64,000 bases of DNA from an uncultured Spirochaetales bacterium (GTDB lineage Bacteria; Spirochaetota; Spirochaetia; Sphaerochaetales; Sphaerochaetaceae), in NCBI GenBank assembly GCA_944388965.1, contig CALXKL010000005.1:62001-126000 (forward strand), read 5' to 3'. A program made the translations under genes and the position numbers. The notes under the pieces were generated by a model. It was not told the origin of the DNA and did no database searches. It was given only the letters and a program-made list of their open reading frames with translations. Numbering within the stretch: position 1 is the stretch's first letter; every line of letters starts with the position of its first letter. Shown here one piece after another: positions 25,982 to 34,968 of the stretch.

Positions 25982-27847
25982 ATGATAGAGACTATGAAGA
26001 GCGTCACGATCGTGGCACAGGCCAGCAGAAGGCAGGAGATGCTCCTGTCGCTCAGGCATGCCGGACTCCTGCACATAAGGCATCTGACACGGACATGCCC
26101 CGCAAGCGAAGAGATCGCAGCGAAGATGCATTCGCTTTTGGGCGTGATGAACGCCGTCGTCGACGAAGCAGGCAAAAGTGCAAAGGGCATCAGGCAGGAG
26201 AAGCTTGATGGCGATGCGCTCGACTCCATGGTCTGCGACCTTGAGAAGACGATTTCACAGCGTAAGGCGGCCGAGGACGAGCATCTGAGACTGTCGAGTG
26301 AGATTACGCGCATCGAACCCTGGGGTGATTTCGACCCCGATGCCTTGAAGGCGCTTGCAGAAGAGGGGTATGCATTCTTCTTCTACACACTCGACGACAA
26401 CGTCCTGGATGCCGTCCGCCAAGACGAGGATGTGGTCTTCGTCCCTCTCAGGGACGTCAACAGGATGAAGGCCATAGCAGTGCTTGGAGCACGTCTTCCC
26501 TCACGCTACAGCGCAAGGGAGTTCACTCTGCCCCAGGCATCGCTGACGGATCTGAGGGAGCGTCTTGCACAGCTTGAGAAGACGATTGCACAGGCGCATG
26601 GGACAATCGCCGATGCTGCGAAGTACATGGATGCATTCAAGCTGGAGGTGAAGAGGCTGGAGGAGGCCTCGATGTTCGAACGCGTCAAGGCGACCAGCCA
26701 GGAGGAGCAGAACAGGATCGTGTTCATCTCCGGCTACCTCCCAGAGGACAGATGCGACGATTTCAGGAGTCTTGCCGGTGAAAACGGCTGGGCCTACCTG
26801 ATAGACGACGTGGCGGATGACGAGGATCCGCCGACACAGCTCAAGTACAAGGGCCTGATAAGGATCATCCAGCCGATCTACGACATCCTGGGCACGGTTC
26901 CGGGCTACAGGGAGTACGACATATCGTCATGGTTCCTGCTCTTCTTCTCGGTCTTCTTCGCGATGATCATCGGAGATGCCGGATACGGCCTGATCTTCCT
27001 GCTGATCGCACTCGTGATGAACGTCAGGGCGAAGAAGTGCTCGGATGCCAACATCCTCCTGTATGTGCTCAGCGCCACGACGATCATATACGGTGCGGTG
27101 ACAGGTACATGGTTCGGCTCCCTCGCCGTGCTCGAGAAGCTTACGTTCCTGCAACTGTTCATCATTCCTTCGATCTGCAACTATTCGATGGAGCTTTATG
27201 GAATAGAGTCGGTCTATGCCCAGAACGCGGTCATGCAGCTGTGCTTCATGCTTGGAGCTGCCCAGCTCGGTCTGGCCTGCGTGCTGAACGTCATCAGCAA
27301 GATCCGCGTAAGGGACCTGTCCCTTCTGGGGGATATCGGCTGGCTCATAGATGTATGTGTGCTTTACATGATGGCGCTGTATCTGGTCATCGGAGCCAGT
27401 GTCGACTTCACCGTCGTCATCGTCGGTGTCGCGGTCGGCTTCTTCCTGGTTGTCGTGTTTGGCAGCCAGGAGCCGGGCAAGAGCTTCGCTGCCGGTCTGA
27501 AGTCCGGACTGGGTGGTTTCTTCACGAGCTTCCTGGATACGGTCAGCTGCTTCAGCAACATCATGAGCTACATCAGACTGTTCGCAGTCGGCATGGCATC
27601 CCTTGCGATAGCGCAGTCCTTCAACAGCATGGCCGACATGGCCGGTCCCGTCTTCGGTGCCGTCATAGTCGTCCTGGGTACTGTGCTCAACATAGTCATG
27701 GGCCTGCTCAGCGTCATCGTGCATGGCGTCAGGCTCAATCTACTGGAGTTCTCCGGTCAGCTCGGTATGGAGTGGACAGGATACAAATACGATCCGTTCA
27801 GGGAAACGGTCGACAAAACTGAATCAGAACAAGGAGTTGTAAAATGA
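25982..27847 (+). CDS. atpI: V-type ATPase subunit I (a-type stator)
   Basis: The 621-aa protein has a cytosolic, coiled-coil N-terminal half (about 1-300). The C-terminal half has seven to eight membrane helices, with YDISSWFLLFFSVFFAMIIGDAGYGL and the ion-path helix ending SNIMSYIRLFAVGMASLAIA, whose Arg is essential for ion release. ATG 25982 was preferred over GTG 25976 because GGAG lies 9 nt before it. The stop overlaps the atpK start by 4 nt. Confidence 0.94.
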   Translation: MIETMKSVTIVAQASRRQEMLLSLRHAGLLHIRHLTRTCPASEEIAAKMHSLLGVMNAVVDEAGKSAKGIRQEKLDGDALDSMVCDLEKTISQRKAAEDEHLRLSSEITRIEPWGDFDPDALKALAEEGYAFFFYTLDDNVLDAVRQDEDVVFVPLRDVNRMKAIAVLGARLPSRYSAREFTLPQASLTDLRERLAQLEKTIAQAHGTIADAAKYMDAFKLEVKRLEEASMFERVKATSQEEQNRIVFISGYLPEDRCDDFRSLAGENGWAYLIDDVADDEDPPTQLKYKGLIRIIQPIYDILGTVPGYREYDISSWFLLFFSVFFAMIIGDAGYGLIFLLIALVMNVRAKKCSDANILLYVLSATTIIYGAVTGTWFGSLAVLEKLTFLQLFIIPSICNYSMELYGIESVYAQNAVMQLCFMLGAAQLGLACVLNVISKIRVRDLSLLGDIGWLIDVCVLYMMALYLVIGASVDFTVVIVGVAVGFFLVVVFGSQEPGKSFAAGLKSGLGGFFTSFLDTVSCFSNIMSYIRLFAVGMASLAIAQSFNSMADMAGPVFGAVIVVLGTVLNIVMGLLSVIVHGVRLNLLEFSGQLGMEWTGYKYDPFRETVDKTESEQGVVK

Positions 27848-28281
27848 CAAATCTGGCTTATCTTGGAATGGCCTGCGCGCTCTGCCTTTCCGCGCTCGGC
27901 TCTGGAATCGGAAGTGGAATCGCCTCGCAGGCGGCTGTCGGGGGATGGAAGAAGTGCTTCGCCGAAGGGCGTCCCGCATCCTTCATCATGGTCGCCTTCG
28001 CCGGTGCGCCTCTCACGCAGACGATCTACGGATTCCTGCTGATGAACTTCATCCGCTCGGCCTTCCAGGAGACCGGCAACTGGCTCATGGCACTGTGCGT
28101 CGGCATCTTCGGAGGTGCGGCGATCGGCTTCTCCGCATTCATGCAGGGCAAGGTCGCCGTCGCAAGCTGTGATGCTCTTGCAACTACGGGAAAGGGAACC
28201 GCGAACTACTTCATCGTCATCGGTATCGTCGAGACGGTCGCTCTGTTCTCCCTGGTCTTCTGCATGCTGCTTCTCAACTAG
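27844..28281 (+). CDS. atpK: V-type ATPase membrane rotor subunit K
   Basis: The 145-aa protein has four membrane helices in two hairpins with Gly-rich repeats (GSGIGSGIASQAAVGG). The ion-binding residues T58, Q59, Q101 and E130 align by eye with Thr64, Gln65, Gln110 and Glu139 of the Na+-binding NtpK ring of Enterococcus hirae. This favours Na+ over H+ as the coupling ion, an inference still to be tested. It is the last gene of the operon, followed by two hairpins. Confidence 0.93.
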   Translation: MTNLAYLGMACALCLSALGSGIGSGIASQAAVGGWKKCFAEGRPASFIMVAFAGAPLTQTIYGFLLMNFIRSAFQETGNWLMALCVGIFGGAAIGFSAFMQGKVAVASCDALATTGKGTANYFIVIGIVETVALFSLVFCMLLLN

Positions 28282-28291
28282 TCTTCAAGGC

Positions 28292-28311
28292 GGGCAGGGC
28301 TCTTCCTGCCC
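28292..28311 (+). terminator. hairpin after atpK, no U-tract
   Basis: GGGCAGG (28292-28298) and CCTGCCC (28305-28311) form a 7-bp stem with a 6-nt loop, 10 nt after the atpK stop. Without a U-tract it may end or protect the V-ATPase mRNA rather than act as a standard intrinsic terminator. Confidence 0.45.
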
Positions 28312-28320
28312 ACAATCCGA

Positions 28321-28361
28321 TCACGAGGCCTGTTTCCAACTGTGGAATGCAGGCCTTGTGA
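28321..28361 (+). other. 41-nt near-perfect nested hairpin upstream of putP
   Basis: TCACGAGGCCTG (28321-28332) pairs with CAGGCCTTGTGA (28350-28361) at 11 of 12 positions. The loop itself contains TTCCA-actg-TGGAA, so nearly the whole 41 nt folds into one long stem. It ends 57 nt before the putP start. It could be an RNA-processing or leader structure of putP, or the 3' end of the V-ATPase mRNA; no U-tract follows. Confidence 0.5.
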
Positions 28362-28418
28362 ACGTTGACGGTCCTGTCATATGTACATGGACTGGATTTT
28401 TTCATACAGGGGGATGAA

Positions 28419-29981
28419 ATGAGCAGTTCTTCTGCACAGATGCTCATATCGATGTCGTTGTATATCTGCATCGTCATCGGAATCGGAGTGTACTTTGCCA
28501 AACGCGCAAACCAGAACTCCGAGAACTATTATCTTGGAGGCCGTTCGCTCGGTCCTTGGGTCGCCGCCTTCAGCGCCGAGGCATCGGACATGTCTGGCTG
28601 GCTGCTGATGGGCCTGCCTGGCGTCGCCTACTGGTGCGGCATCGCCGATGCGTTCTGGACCGCGGCGGGGCTGGCACTGGGTACCTACATCAACTGGCTG
28701 ATCGTTGCGAAAAGGCTTCGTCGCTATTCGCATGTTGCAGGAAACTCGATCACGATTCCGGATTTCTTCAGCAACCGCTTCCATGAGAAGGGCAAGGTCA
28801 TCCTGACGATCGCCTCCGCCTTCATTCTCGTTTTCTTCTGCGTGTATGCCGCAAGCTGCTTCGTCACATGTGGCAAGCTGTTTTCGTCGATCTTCGGTGC
28901 CGACTATCGTCTGATGATGCTGTGCGGTGTGGTCCTGGTCGTCATATACACATTCCTCGGTGGATTCCTTGCCGAGAGTGCCAGCGATTTCATGCAGGCG
29001 ATCGTCATGGTCTTCGCCCTTGTCGTGGTTCTTGTCATGGGTACGGTCAATGCAGGCGGCCTTGGCGCTGTCATCGAGAACCTGAAGGCCATACCAGGTT
29101 TCCTCGAGTTCTTCCAGATCGCCGATCCCGTGCTCGATGAAGCAGGGCGGCAGGTGATTGCACAAGGATCTCCGCTCTTCGGTCCTGCACTGGGCTATCC
29201 GCTGCTTTCCGTCGTCTCGATGATGGCCTGGGGGCTTGGCTACTTCGGCATGCCACAGGTCCTGCTCCGCTTCATGGCGATCAGGAAGGCTGACGAACTC
29301 GTATCTTCCAGAAGAATCGCGACGGTCTGGGTTCTCGTATCTCTTCTTGCCGCCGTGACCATCGGTCTTGTCGGCAGAGCGCTTGAACCGACCGCGTTCG
29401 CCACCAAGGCCGATGCCGAGAACATATTCTCTCTTCTCGCCTCCACGCTGATGCATCCTCTTGTTGCCGGGCTCGTGATGGCTGGAATCCTGGCTGCGAC
29501 GATAAGCTCTTCAGACTCCTATCTGCTGATCGCCGCCTCCGCATTCTCGAAGAACCTCTTCCAGGGCGTGCTTCATAGAAAGGCGAACGACTCCCAGGTC
29601 ATGGTCGTCTCCAGGATCACCCTTGTCGTCATCGCACTAATCGGAGCTCTGATCGCCCTTGACGAGGACAGCGTCATCTTCACGATCGTGAGCTTCGCCT
29701 GGGCGGGATTCGGAGCGACGTTCGGCCCTCTGATGCTCTTCTCTCTTTTCTGGAGGAGGACCACTAGGGCAGGTGCAATCGCAGGAATGCTCTCGGGTGG
29801 GGCGATGGTCTTCATCTGGAACTACCTCGTCAAGCCCCTTGGTGGCGTGTTCGGGATATATGAGCTTCTTCCTGCCTTCCTGGTCTCCAGCCTGATGATC
29901 GTCGTCGTATCGCTTCTCACGCCTGAACCGGAAAAGGCGATCCTCGACGAGTTCGAGGCGGCAAAGACGTTCGAGTGCTGA
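28419..29981 (+). CDS. putP: sodium/proline symporter
   Basis: The 520-aa SSS-family transporter has about 13 membrane helices. The PutP wording includes FAKRANQNSENYYLGGRSLGPWVAAFSAEASDMSGWLLMGLPG and AATISSSDSYLLIAASAFSKNLFQ, the Na+-binding region. It imports proline with Na+, in keeping with a Na+ economy if the V-ATPase moves Na+. ATG 28419 follows AGGGGG; an in-frame ATG at 28365 lacks such a site and would run through the leader close to the hairpin. It is monocistronic. Confidence 0.93.
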   Translation: MSSSSAQMLISMSLYICIVIGIGVYFAKRANQNSENYYLGGRSLGPWVAAFSAEASDMSGWLLMGLPGVAYWCGIADAFWTAAGLALGTYINWLIVAKRLRRYSHVAGNSITIPDFFSNRFHEKGKVILTIASAFILVFFCVYAASCFVTCGKLFSSIFGADYRLMMLCGVVLVVIYTFLGGFLAESASDFMQAIVMVFALVVVLVMGTVNAGGLGAVIENLKAIPGFLEFFQIADPVLDEAGRQVIAQGSPLFGPALGYPLLSVVSMMAWGLGYFGMPQVLLRFMAIRKADELVSSRRIATVWVLVSLLAAVTIGLVGRALEPTAFATKADAENIFSLLASTLMHPLVAGLVMAGILAATISSSDSYLLIAASAFSKNLFQGVLHRKANDSQVMVVSRITLVVIALIGALIALDEDSVIFTIVSFAWAGFGATFGPLMLFSLFWRRTTRAGAIAGMLSGGAMVFIWNYLVKPLGGVFGIYELLPAFLVSSLMIVVVSLLTPEPEKAILDEFEAAKTFEC

Positions 29982-30037
29982 TTCCCGCAATGGGGATCAG
30001 GCTACGCGGGGATGGGACATTGTGAGTTCCATCCCCG
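29980..30037 (+). terminator. tandem hairpins after putP
   Basis: The first stem, GATTCCC/GGGGATC (29980-29998), overlaps the putP stop. The second, CGGGGATGG (30007-30015) with CCATCCCCG (30029-30037), is a perfect 9-bp stem with a 13-nt loop followed by TTCTGCTTTC. The second is the likely terminator of putP. Confidence 0.55.
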
Positions 30038-30063
30038 TTCTGCTTTCATGTATCACTTCCTTC

Positions 30064-30114
30064 TTGAATTTCCGGAGGACAGTATGCTAGTCTAATCTTG
30101 AAAACGTTTTCAAG
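30064..30114 (+). promoter_or_regulatory. promoter and LacI-type operator of the lacI-sulfatase-GH3 operon
   Basis: TTGAAT (30064-30069), 18 nt and TAGTCT (30088-30093) form the promoter. Immediately downstream, at 30097-30114, lies the perfect 18-bp palindrome CTTGAAAACGTTTTCAAG with the central CG typical of LacI/GalR-family operators. It covers the expected transcription start, so a bound repressor would block the whole operon, including its own gene. Confidence 0.75.
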
Positions 30115-30122
30115 AGGTTGTG

Positions 30123-31136
30123 ATGGCTTCCATAAGGGAAATTGCAGACAGGGCAGGCGTCTCGATATCGACGGTCTCGAGAGTCATGAACGGTTCGGCA
30201 AGAGTGGATGATGACAAGAAGGCGAGGGTGGCCGAGGCCATGGCATTCTACGATTATGCGCCAAGCCAGTTCGGACGTGCTCTGAGAAGACGCAAGTCAG
30301 CAATGGTCGCTCTTGTCGTGCCGTCGGCATCGCTAGGTGTGTTCGAGCTGGGATTTCTTAGAGGCGCAGCATCGGTTGTCATGGAAAACGGATGTTCACT
30401 TGTCCTGATCTGTGATGAAGTGGTTGGCGATGAAAGACCTGCCTTCATTTCAGCTGCTCTCGAGAGGAGAGTCGATGCACTTCTGTTCGCTCTTCCGCCT
30501 ACGACGGAGAGATTGATTGACTCGTTGAAAGTCCTCGAGCGGAACGGCATACCATTCTGCCATGTAGGGAGGCATGCGGCTGAAGGCGGAGCAAGCGTTT
30601 ATGCGAAATACGAAGACTACACTCTCGACAACCTCGTATACCTCTATGAACGTGGACATGACCATATCGTTCTGTTTCACAGTGCGGCACATGGGGAATA
30701 TGTGAGGAGAGTGCTGGATCAGGCGCAACGTACATGCCCGGGCATTGATGTGCTTGCACTCGAGATGAAGGGAAGAAATATTGCAGACCAGCTTGGGCAG
30801 GTGCTTTCGAAACACGTGGTCGACGGACCGTATAGGGCAATGACGAATCTGGACAGTGAGGACCTGCCTGTCCTGCTTTCACTTCTTCCTGGACGCGGAA
30901 TCAGGGTGCCTGACGACCTTTCGATCATCGTCACGGAGAACAGCGAGGACGCACATCGGGACATCTACCCGGGATACACGGCCAGAGTGGTCCCTTCGAC
31001 TGCAATGGGTGGCCATGCCGCGTCCATGCTCTTCGATATGCTCAATGGCAAGTTGGAAGGTGATGGCTATAGAAGGGAATTCGAGACAGCGTTCGTTCCA
31101 CGCTGCTCGGTGAAGATGATGAAGGAGGAGCTATGA
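30123..31136 (+). CDS. LacI-family transcriptional regulator
   Basis: The 337-aa protein has an N-terminal helix-turn-helix, IREIADRAGVSISTVSRVMNGSARV, with the LacI hinge helix after it. The periplasmic-binding-protein-like effector domain covers residues about 60-330. The effector is unknown; the neighbours suggest a sugar from a sulfated or beta-linked glycan. ATG 30123 follows AGAGG (GTG 30120 is an alternative). The palindromic operator 9 nt upstream points to autoregulation. The stop overlaps the sulfatase start by 4 nt, so regulator and enzymes form one operon. Confidence 0.92.
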   Translation: MASIREIADRAGVSISTVSRVMNGSARVDDDKKARVAEAMAFYDYAPSQFGRALRRRKSAMVALVVPSASLGVFELGFLRGAASVVMENGCSLVLICDEVVGDERPAFISAALERRVDALLFALPPTTERLIDSLKVLERNGIPFCHVGRHAAEGGASVYAKYEDYTLDNLVYLYERGHDHIVLFHSAAHGEYVRRVLDQAQRTCPGIDVLALEMKGRNIADQLGQVLSKHVVDGPYRAMTNLDSEDLPVLLSLLPGRGIRVPDDLSIIVTENSEDAHRDIYPGYTARVVPSTAMGGHAASMLFDMLNGKLEGDGYRREFETAFVPRCSVKMMKEEL

Positions 31137-32620
31137 AGTGCGTTCTTGTCATGTATGACACGCTCAGACGGGACATGCTCGGCCCATATGGCTGTAGCTG
31201 GACGATCACGCCGAACTTCGACAGGCTTGCAGGACGCTCTGTGGTTTTCGATCAGAGCTGGGTAGGCTCGATGCCGTGCATGCCGGCTCGGCGCGAGCTT
31301 CAAAGCGGAAGACCAAACTTCTATCACAGAAGCTGGGGACCCATGGAGCCGTTCGACGATTCGTTTCCCGAGATCCTCAGGGACAACGGGATATACACTC
31401 ATCTGGTCAGCGACCATCAGCATTACTGGGAGGATGGAGGCTGCACCTACCACAACAGGTATTCGTCATGGCAGGCGGTACGAGGCCAGGAAGGAGACAG
31501 GTGGCATGCCGACCTTGGCGTGGCGTATGACAGGAAGACCGTCTTCGAGGCCAGAAGGGACATGAAGGAGCCAAGCGCGCACATGTTCCATGATGCGGTC
31601 AACAGAACGGTCATGGACAGTGAGGAGCGCACATGCCAGAGCATCACATTCCGGGAAGGCCTTGCATTCATCGAGCGCAATCATGGAAAGGACGACTGGT
31701 TCCTTCAGATAGAGACGTTCGACCCCCATGAACCCTTCTATACGCTGGCCGACGACAAGGCGATGTATCCGTATTCGTTCGTCGGAGATGCCGAGTACGA
31801 CTTCGACTGGCCGCCATACGCCAGAGTCGGCGAGGATGAAGAGACCGTACGGCACGTGAGGTATGAATACGCGGCCCTGGTGACGAAGTGCGACAGATAT
31901 CTAGGCAAGGTCCTCGATGCATTCGACAGGTTCGACCTGTGGAAGGACACGATGCTCATCGTCGCGACGGATCATGGCTTCCTCCTGGGAGAGCATGGGT
32001 GGTGGGGCAAGACGGACATGCCGATGTTCACCGAGATAAGCCGCACACCGCTGTTCATCTACGACCCGAGGCATCCCGAGATCTGCGGCCTCAGACGTCA
32101 GGCCCTGGTACAGCTCATGGACCTGGCTCCGACGATTCTCTCGTATTTCTCCATGGATGCCACAGCGGACATGCTGGGCCATGACCTTGAGCAGACGATC
32201 ATGGATGACCATCATGTGAGACAAGCCGCCGTCTTCGGCTATCATGGTAGCCAGGTGTGTGCGACGGATGGCCGTCATCTTTACATGCATTCGGCCCTCA
32301 ATCCGCAGATGCCGGTCTATGAATACACTCTCATGCCGACCCATATGAGGAGAATGTTCTCTCCAGATGAGCTTGGGAATGTGGAGCTTGCAGGACCGTT
32401 CGGCTTCACGAAGGGATGCAGGGTCATGAAGATCGAGGCTGTAGACCGCATGGGTGACACCACTGCATTCGGCAGTGCCCTCTATGATCTTGAAGCGGAT
32501 CCCGGTCAGGAGAGGAAACTCGACGATGAACGCATCGTCAGGCGCATGCGCAACGCGATAAGACAGGACATGGATGTCAACGATGCGCCAGGCGAGCTGT
32601 ACGAAAGACTTGGTCTTTGA
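31133..32620 (+). CDS. Cys-type sulfatase
   Basis: The 495-aa alkaline-phosphatase-superfamily sulfatase has the formylglycine motif C49-M-P-A-R53, so it needs a maturase (anSME or FGE) encoded elsewhere. Metal and substrate residues appear in VMYDTLRRDMLG, TFDPHEPF and ATDHGFLLGEHGWWGKTDMPMF. There is no signal peptide, so it should act inside the cell on an imported sulfated sugar or other sulfate ester. It is coupled to the lacI gene by an ATGA overlap and followed 16 nt later by the GH3 gene. Confidence 0.88.
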   Translation: MKCVLVMYDTLRRDMLGPYGCSWTITPNFDRLAGRSVVFDQSWVGSMPCMPARRELQSGRPNFYHRSWGPMEPFDDSFPEILRDNGIYTHLVSDHQHYWEDGGCTYHNRYSSWQAVRGQEGDRWHADLGVAYDRKTVFEARRDMKEPSAHMFHDAVNRTVMDSEERTCQSITFREGLAFIERNHGKDDWFLQIETFDPHEPFYTLADDKAMYPYSFVGDAEYDFDWPPYARVGEDEETVRHVRYEYAALVTKCDRYLGKVLDAFDRFDLWKDTMLIVATDHGFLLGEHGWWGKTDMPMFTEISRTPLFIYDPRHPEICGLRRQALVQLMDLAPTILSYFSMDATADMLGHDLEQTIMDDHHVRQAAVFGYHGSQVCATDGRHLYMHSALNPQMPVYEYTLMPTHMRRMFSPDELGNVELAGPFGFTKGCRVMKIEAVDRMGDTTAFGSALYDLEADPGQERKLDDERIVRRMRNAIRQDMDVNDAPGELYERLGL

Positions 32621-32636
32621 AAAGAGGAGGTTGGAG

Positions 32637-34910
32637 ATGAAAGACGTAGACGAAATCGTAAGGCGGATGAGCCTTGATGAGAAGATTGCCCTGATGACAG
32701 GCGGCGATGCCTGGCATATATCCGGAGTACCATCTGCAGGCCTTTCCCCGATCATGATCACCGACGGTCCCCATGGGCTTAGAAAGCAGCTCGAAGGAGC
32801 CGACAACCTCGGCCAGCAGGAATCGGTTCCTGCGACATGCTATCCTCCTGCATGTCTTATGGCATCCAGCTGGGACGAGGATGTGCCGTACATGGTGGGT
32901 CAGGCACTTGGTGAGGAGTGCATCGCCGAAGACGTTGCAGTCGTCCTCGGACCGGGAGTCAACACAAAGCGCTCCCCGCTTTGCGGCAGATGCTTCGAAT
33001 ACTACAGCGAGGATCCGTACCTGTCCGGCAAGATGGGGGCGTCTTTCATCAGAGGAGTGGAGAGGACCGGTATAGGAACAAGTCTGAAGCATTTCGCCGC
33101 GAACAGCCAGGAGCGTATGCGCATGTCAGGCAATTCCGTCGTCGACGAAAGGGCTCTGAGAGAGATCTATCTGAAGGAGTTCGAGATCGCGGTGAAGGAG
33201 GGGCATCCTTCGACCGTGATGTGCTCATACAACAGAGTCGACGGCATGTTCTCTTCCGTGAACAGATGGCTGCTTACGGATGTCCTGCGTGACGAATGGG
33301 GCTTCGATGGCCTTGTGATGTCGGACTGGGGTGCCATGAGCGAGAGGGTCGATGCAATCAAGGCCGGACTTGACCTCGAGATGCCGGGACCAGCTGAGGA
33401 GAACGCGGCCAAGGTGAGAGCCGCCATGGAAGATGGAACCCTGTCGATGGAGGATCTCGACATGTGCGTGAAGCGGATCGTTTCCCTGCTTCTCAAGGCC
33501 TCAGACGTCGTAAAGAGGCCGTATGACAAGGATGCACATCATGATGTGGCAAGAAGAGCCGCCTCTTCATCGTTCGTCCTGCTGGAGAACAATGGTATCC
33601 TGCCACTGAAAAAGGATGCAAACTATGCTCTCATAGGCTCTCTGGCCGACAGGATACGCTACCAGGGGGCCGGTTCCAGCAGAATCAATCCGACCAGGCT
33701 GGACACGATAAGGGATTCATTCCCGACGTTCGACTACGCCATTGGATACGATCCCGAAACCGGAAGCACCACGGACGAGCTGATCGACGAGGCCATCAGT
33801 ACAAGCAGAGGCAAGGATGCGTCCATCGTCGTAATAGGGCTTCCCGACTCATACGAGGCGGAAGGCTTCGACAGAAGGGACATGGACCTGCCTCAGGGGC
33901 AGGTGAGACTGGTTGAAGCTCTGCTTGATGCCGGCTGCCATGTGGCCGTGCTCGTCCTTGCAGGAGCGCCTGTCGTCCTTCCATTCAGCAAGCGTGTCGA
34001 TGCCCTTCTCATGTGCTACCTCGGCGGCCAGGCTCTCGGGTCTGCCGTCTCGGATGTGCTCACGGGCAGGGTGAATCCTTCCGGCAAGCTTGCCGAGACG
34101 TTCCCCCTGAGGCTTGAGGACACTCCGTCCTATGGGAACTTCTCCACCGATGATCTGGACGTGCTGTACAGGGAGAGCATATTCGTCGGCTACAGGTACT
34201 ACGACAGGAAGGCCATGCCGGTTGCATACGAGTTCGGCTATGGCAGAAGCTACACGACATTCGCATATTCGGATCTTGAGATCCATGCAGATCATGTGGC
34301 CTTCACGCTGGAGAACACCGGCTCCTTCGACGGAAGCGAGATCGCCCAGCTGTATGTCGGCCTGCCGGATTCGCGCATACCAAGGGCCCTCAGAGAGCTG
34401 AGAGGCTTCAGAAAGGTCTTTCTCCGCGCTGGAGAGAAGAGGCGTGTATCAATCCCGCTCACGCGTGATTCCTTCACATACTACGATGTCGTCGACAAGG
34501 CGTTCCTGGTGGAGGAGGGCGAGTACGAGATAGGAATCGGTGCCTCCTCCAGGGATATCAGGCTGAAGGGGAGCCTTCATGTAGATGGCACGACGATGCC
34601 TCATGTCCGCGGTGACATCGATGACTTCGAGAGCCTGTTCGATGGTCCTCTGCCGCTCGTCAAGAATACAGGCAAGATGGATATGGACACGATGCTGAAG
34701 GATGCCCTGAAGACGCCTGGAGGAAGGGCGGTGCTCGGTCCTGTGGCCGATGCGATCGACAGGGATTTCCCCAGTGACAGCGAGCATGACAGGGCTTTCA
34801 GACAGATGTGCTACGAACTTCCCATCCGTGGACTGTGGATGGCGGTCCCTGGTGGGGTGAAGGTCGGGGAGACAGTTGGAAGGATAAACGAGATCAACGG
34901 GACCATGTAA
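32637..34910 (+). CDS. GH3 beta-glycosidase (beta-glucosidase-like)
   Basis: The 757-aa cytoplasmic enzyme has the GH3 N-terminal barrel with KHFAANSQE and the nucleophile D230 in VMSDWGAM. The alpha/beta sandwich domain carries the acid/base region, and a fibronectin-III-like C-terminal domain follows (ALRELRGFRKVFLRAGEKRRVSIPL). ATG 32637 follows AAGAGGAGG. Sharing an operon with the sulfatase suggests sequential removal of sulfate and a terminal beta-linked sugar from an imported oligosaccharide; the substrate is unknown. About 100 residues after the last domain are less conserved. Confidence 0.9.
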   Translation: MKDVDEIVRRMSLDEKIALMTGGDAWHISGVPSAGLSPIMITDGPHGLRKQLEGADNLGQQESVPATCYPPACLMASSWDEDVPYMVGQALGEECIAEDVAVVLGPGVNTKRSPLCGRCFEYYSEDPYLSGKMGASFIRGVERTGIGTSLKHFAANSQERMRMSGNSVVDERALREIYLKEFEIAVKEGHPSTVMCSYNRVDGMFSSVNRWLLTDVLRDEWGFDGLVMSDWGAMSERVDAIKAGLDLEMPGPAEENAAKVRAAMEDGTLSMEDLDMCVKRIVSLLLKASDVVKRPYDKDAHHDVARRAASSSFVLLENNGILPLKKDANYALIGSLADRIRYQGAGSSRINPTRLDTIRDSFPTFDYAIGYDPETGSTTDELIDEAISTSRGKDASIVVIGLPDSYEAEGFDRRDMDLPQGQVRLVEALLDAGCHVAVLVLAGAPVVLPFSKRVDALLMCYLGGQALGSAVSDVLTGRVNPSGKLAETFPLRLEDTPSYGNFSTDDLDVLYRESIFVGYRYYDRKAMPVAYEFGYGRSYTTFAYSDLEIHADHVAFTLENTGSFDGSEIAQLYVGLPDSRIPRALRELRGFRKVFLRAGEKRRVSIPLTRDSFTYYDVVDKAFLVEEGEYEIGIGASSRDIRLKGSLHVDGTTMPHVRGDIDDFESLFDGPLPLVKNTGKMDMDTMLKDALKTPGGRAVLGPVADAIDRDFPSDSEHDRAFRQMCYELPIRGLWMAVPGGVKVGETVGRINEINGTM

Positions 34911-34942
34911 CAAAAAGCGACAGCCCTGAGACAGGGCTGTCG
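34911..34942 (-). terminator. intrinsic terminator of the lipoprotein gene (possibly bidirectional)
   Basis: CGACAGCCCTG (34918-34928) and CAGGGCTGTCG (34932-34942) form a perfect 11-bp stem with a 3-nt loop. On the minus strand the stem is followed by CTTTTTG, a standard U-tract. On the plus strand it lies 7 nt after the GH3 stop and may also end that operon. Confidence 0.85.
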
Positions 34943-34968
34943 ATGCAAGTTGATCGTGACTTGGAATA

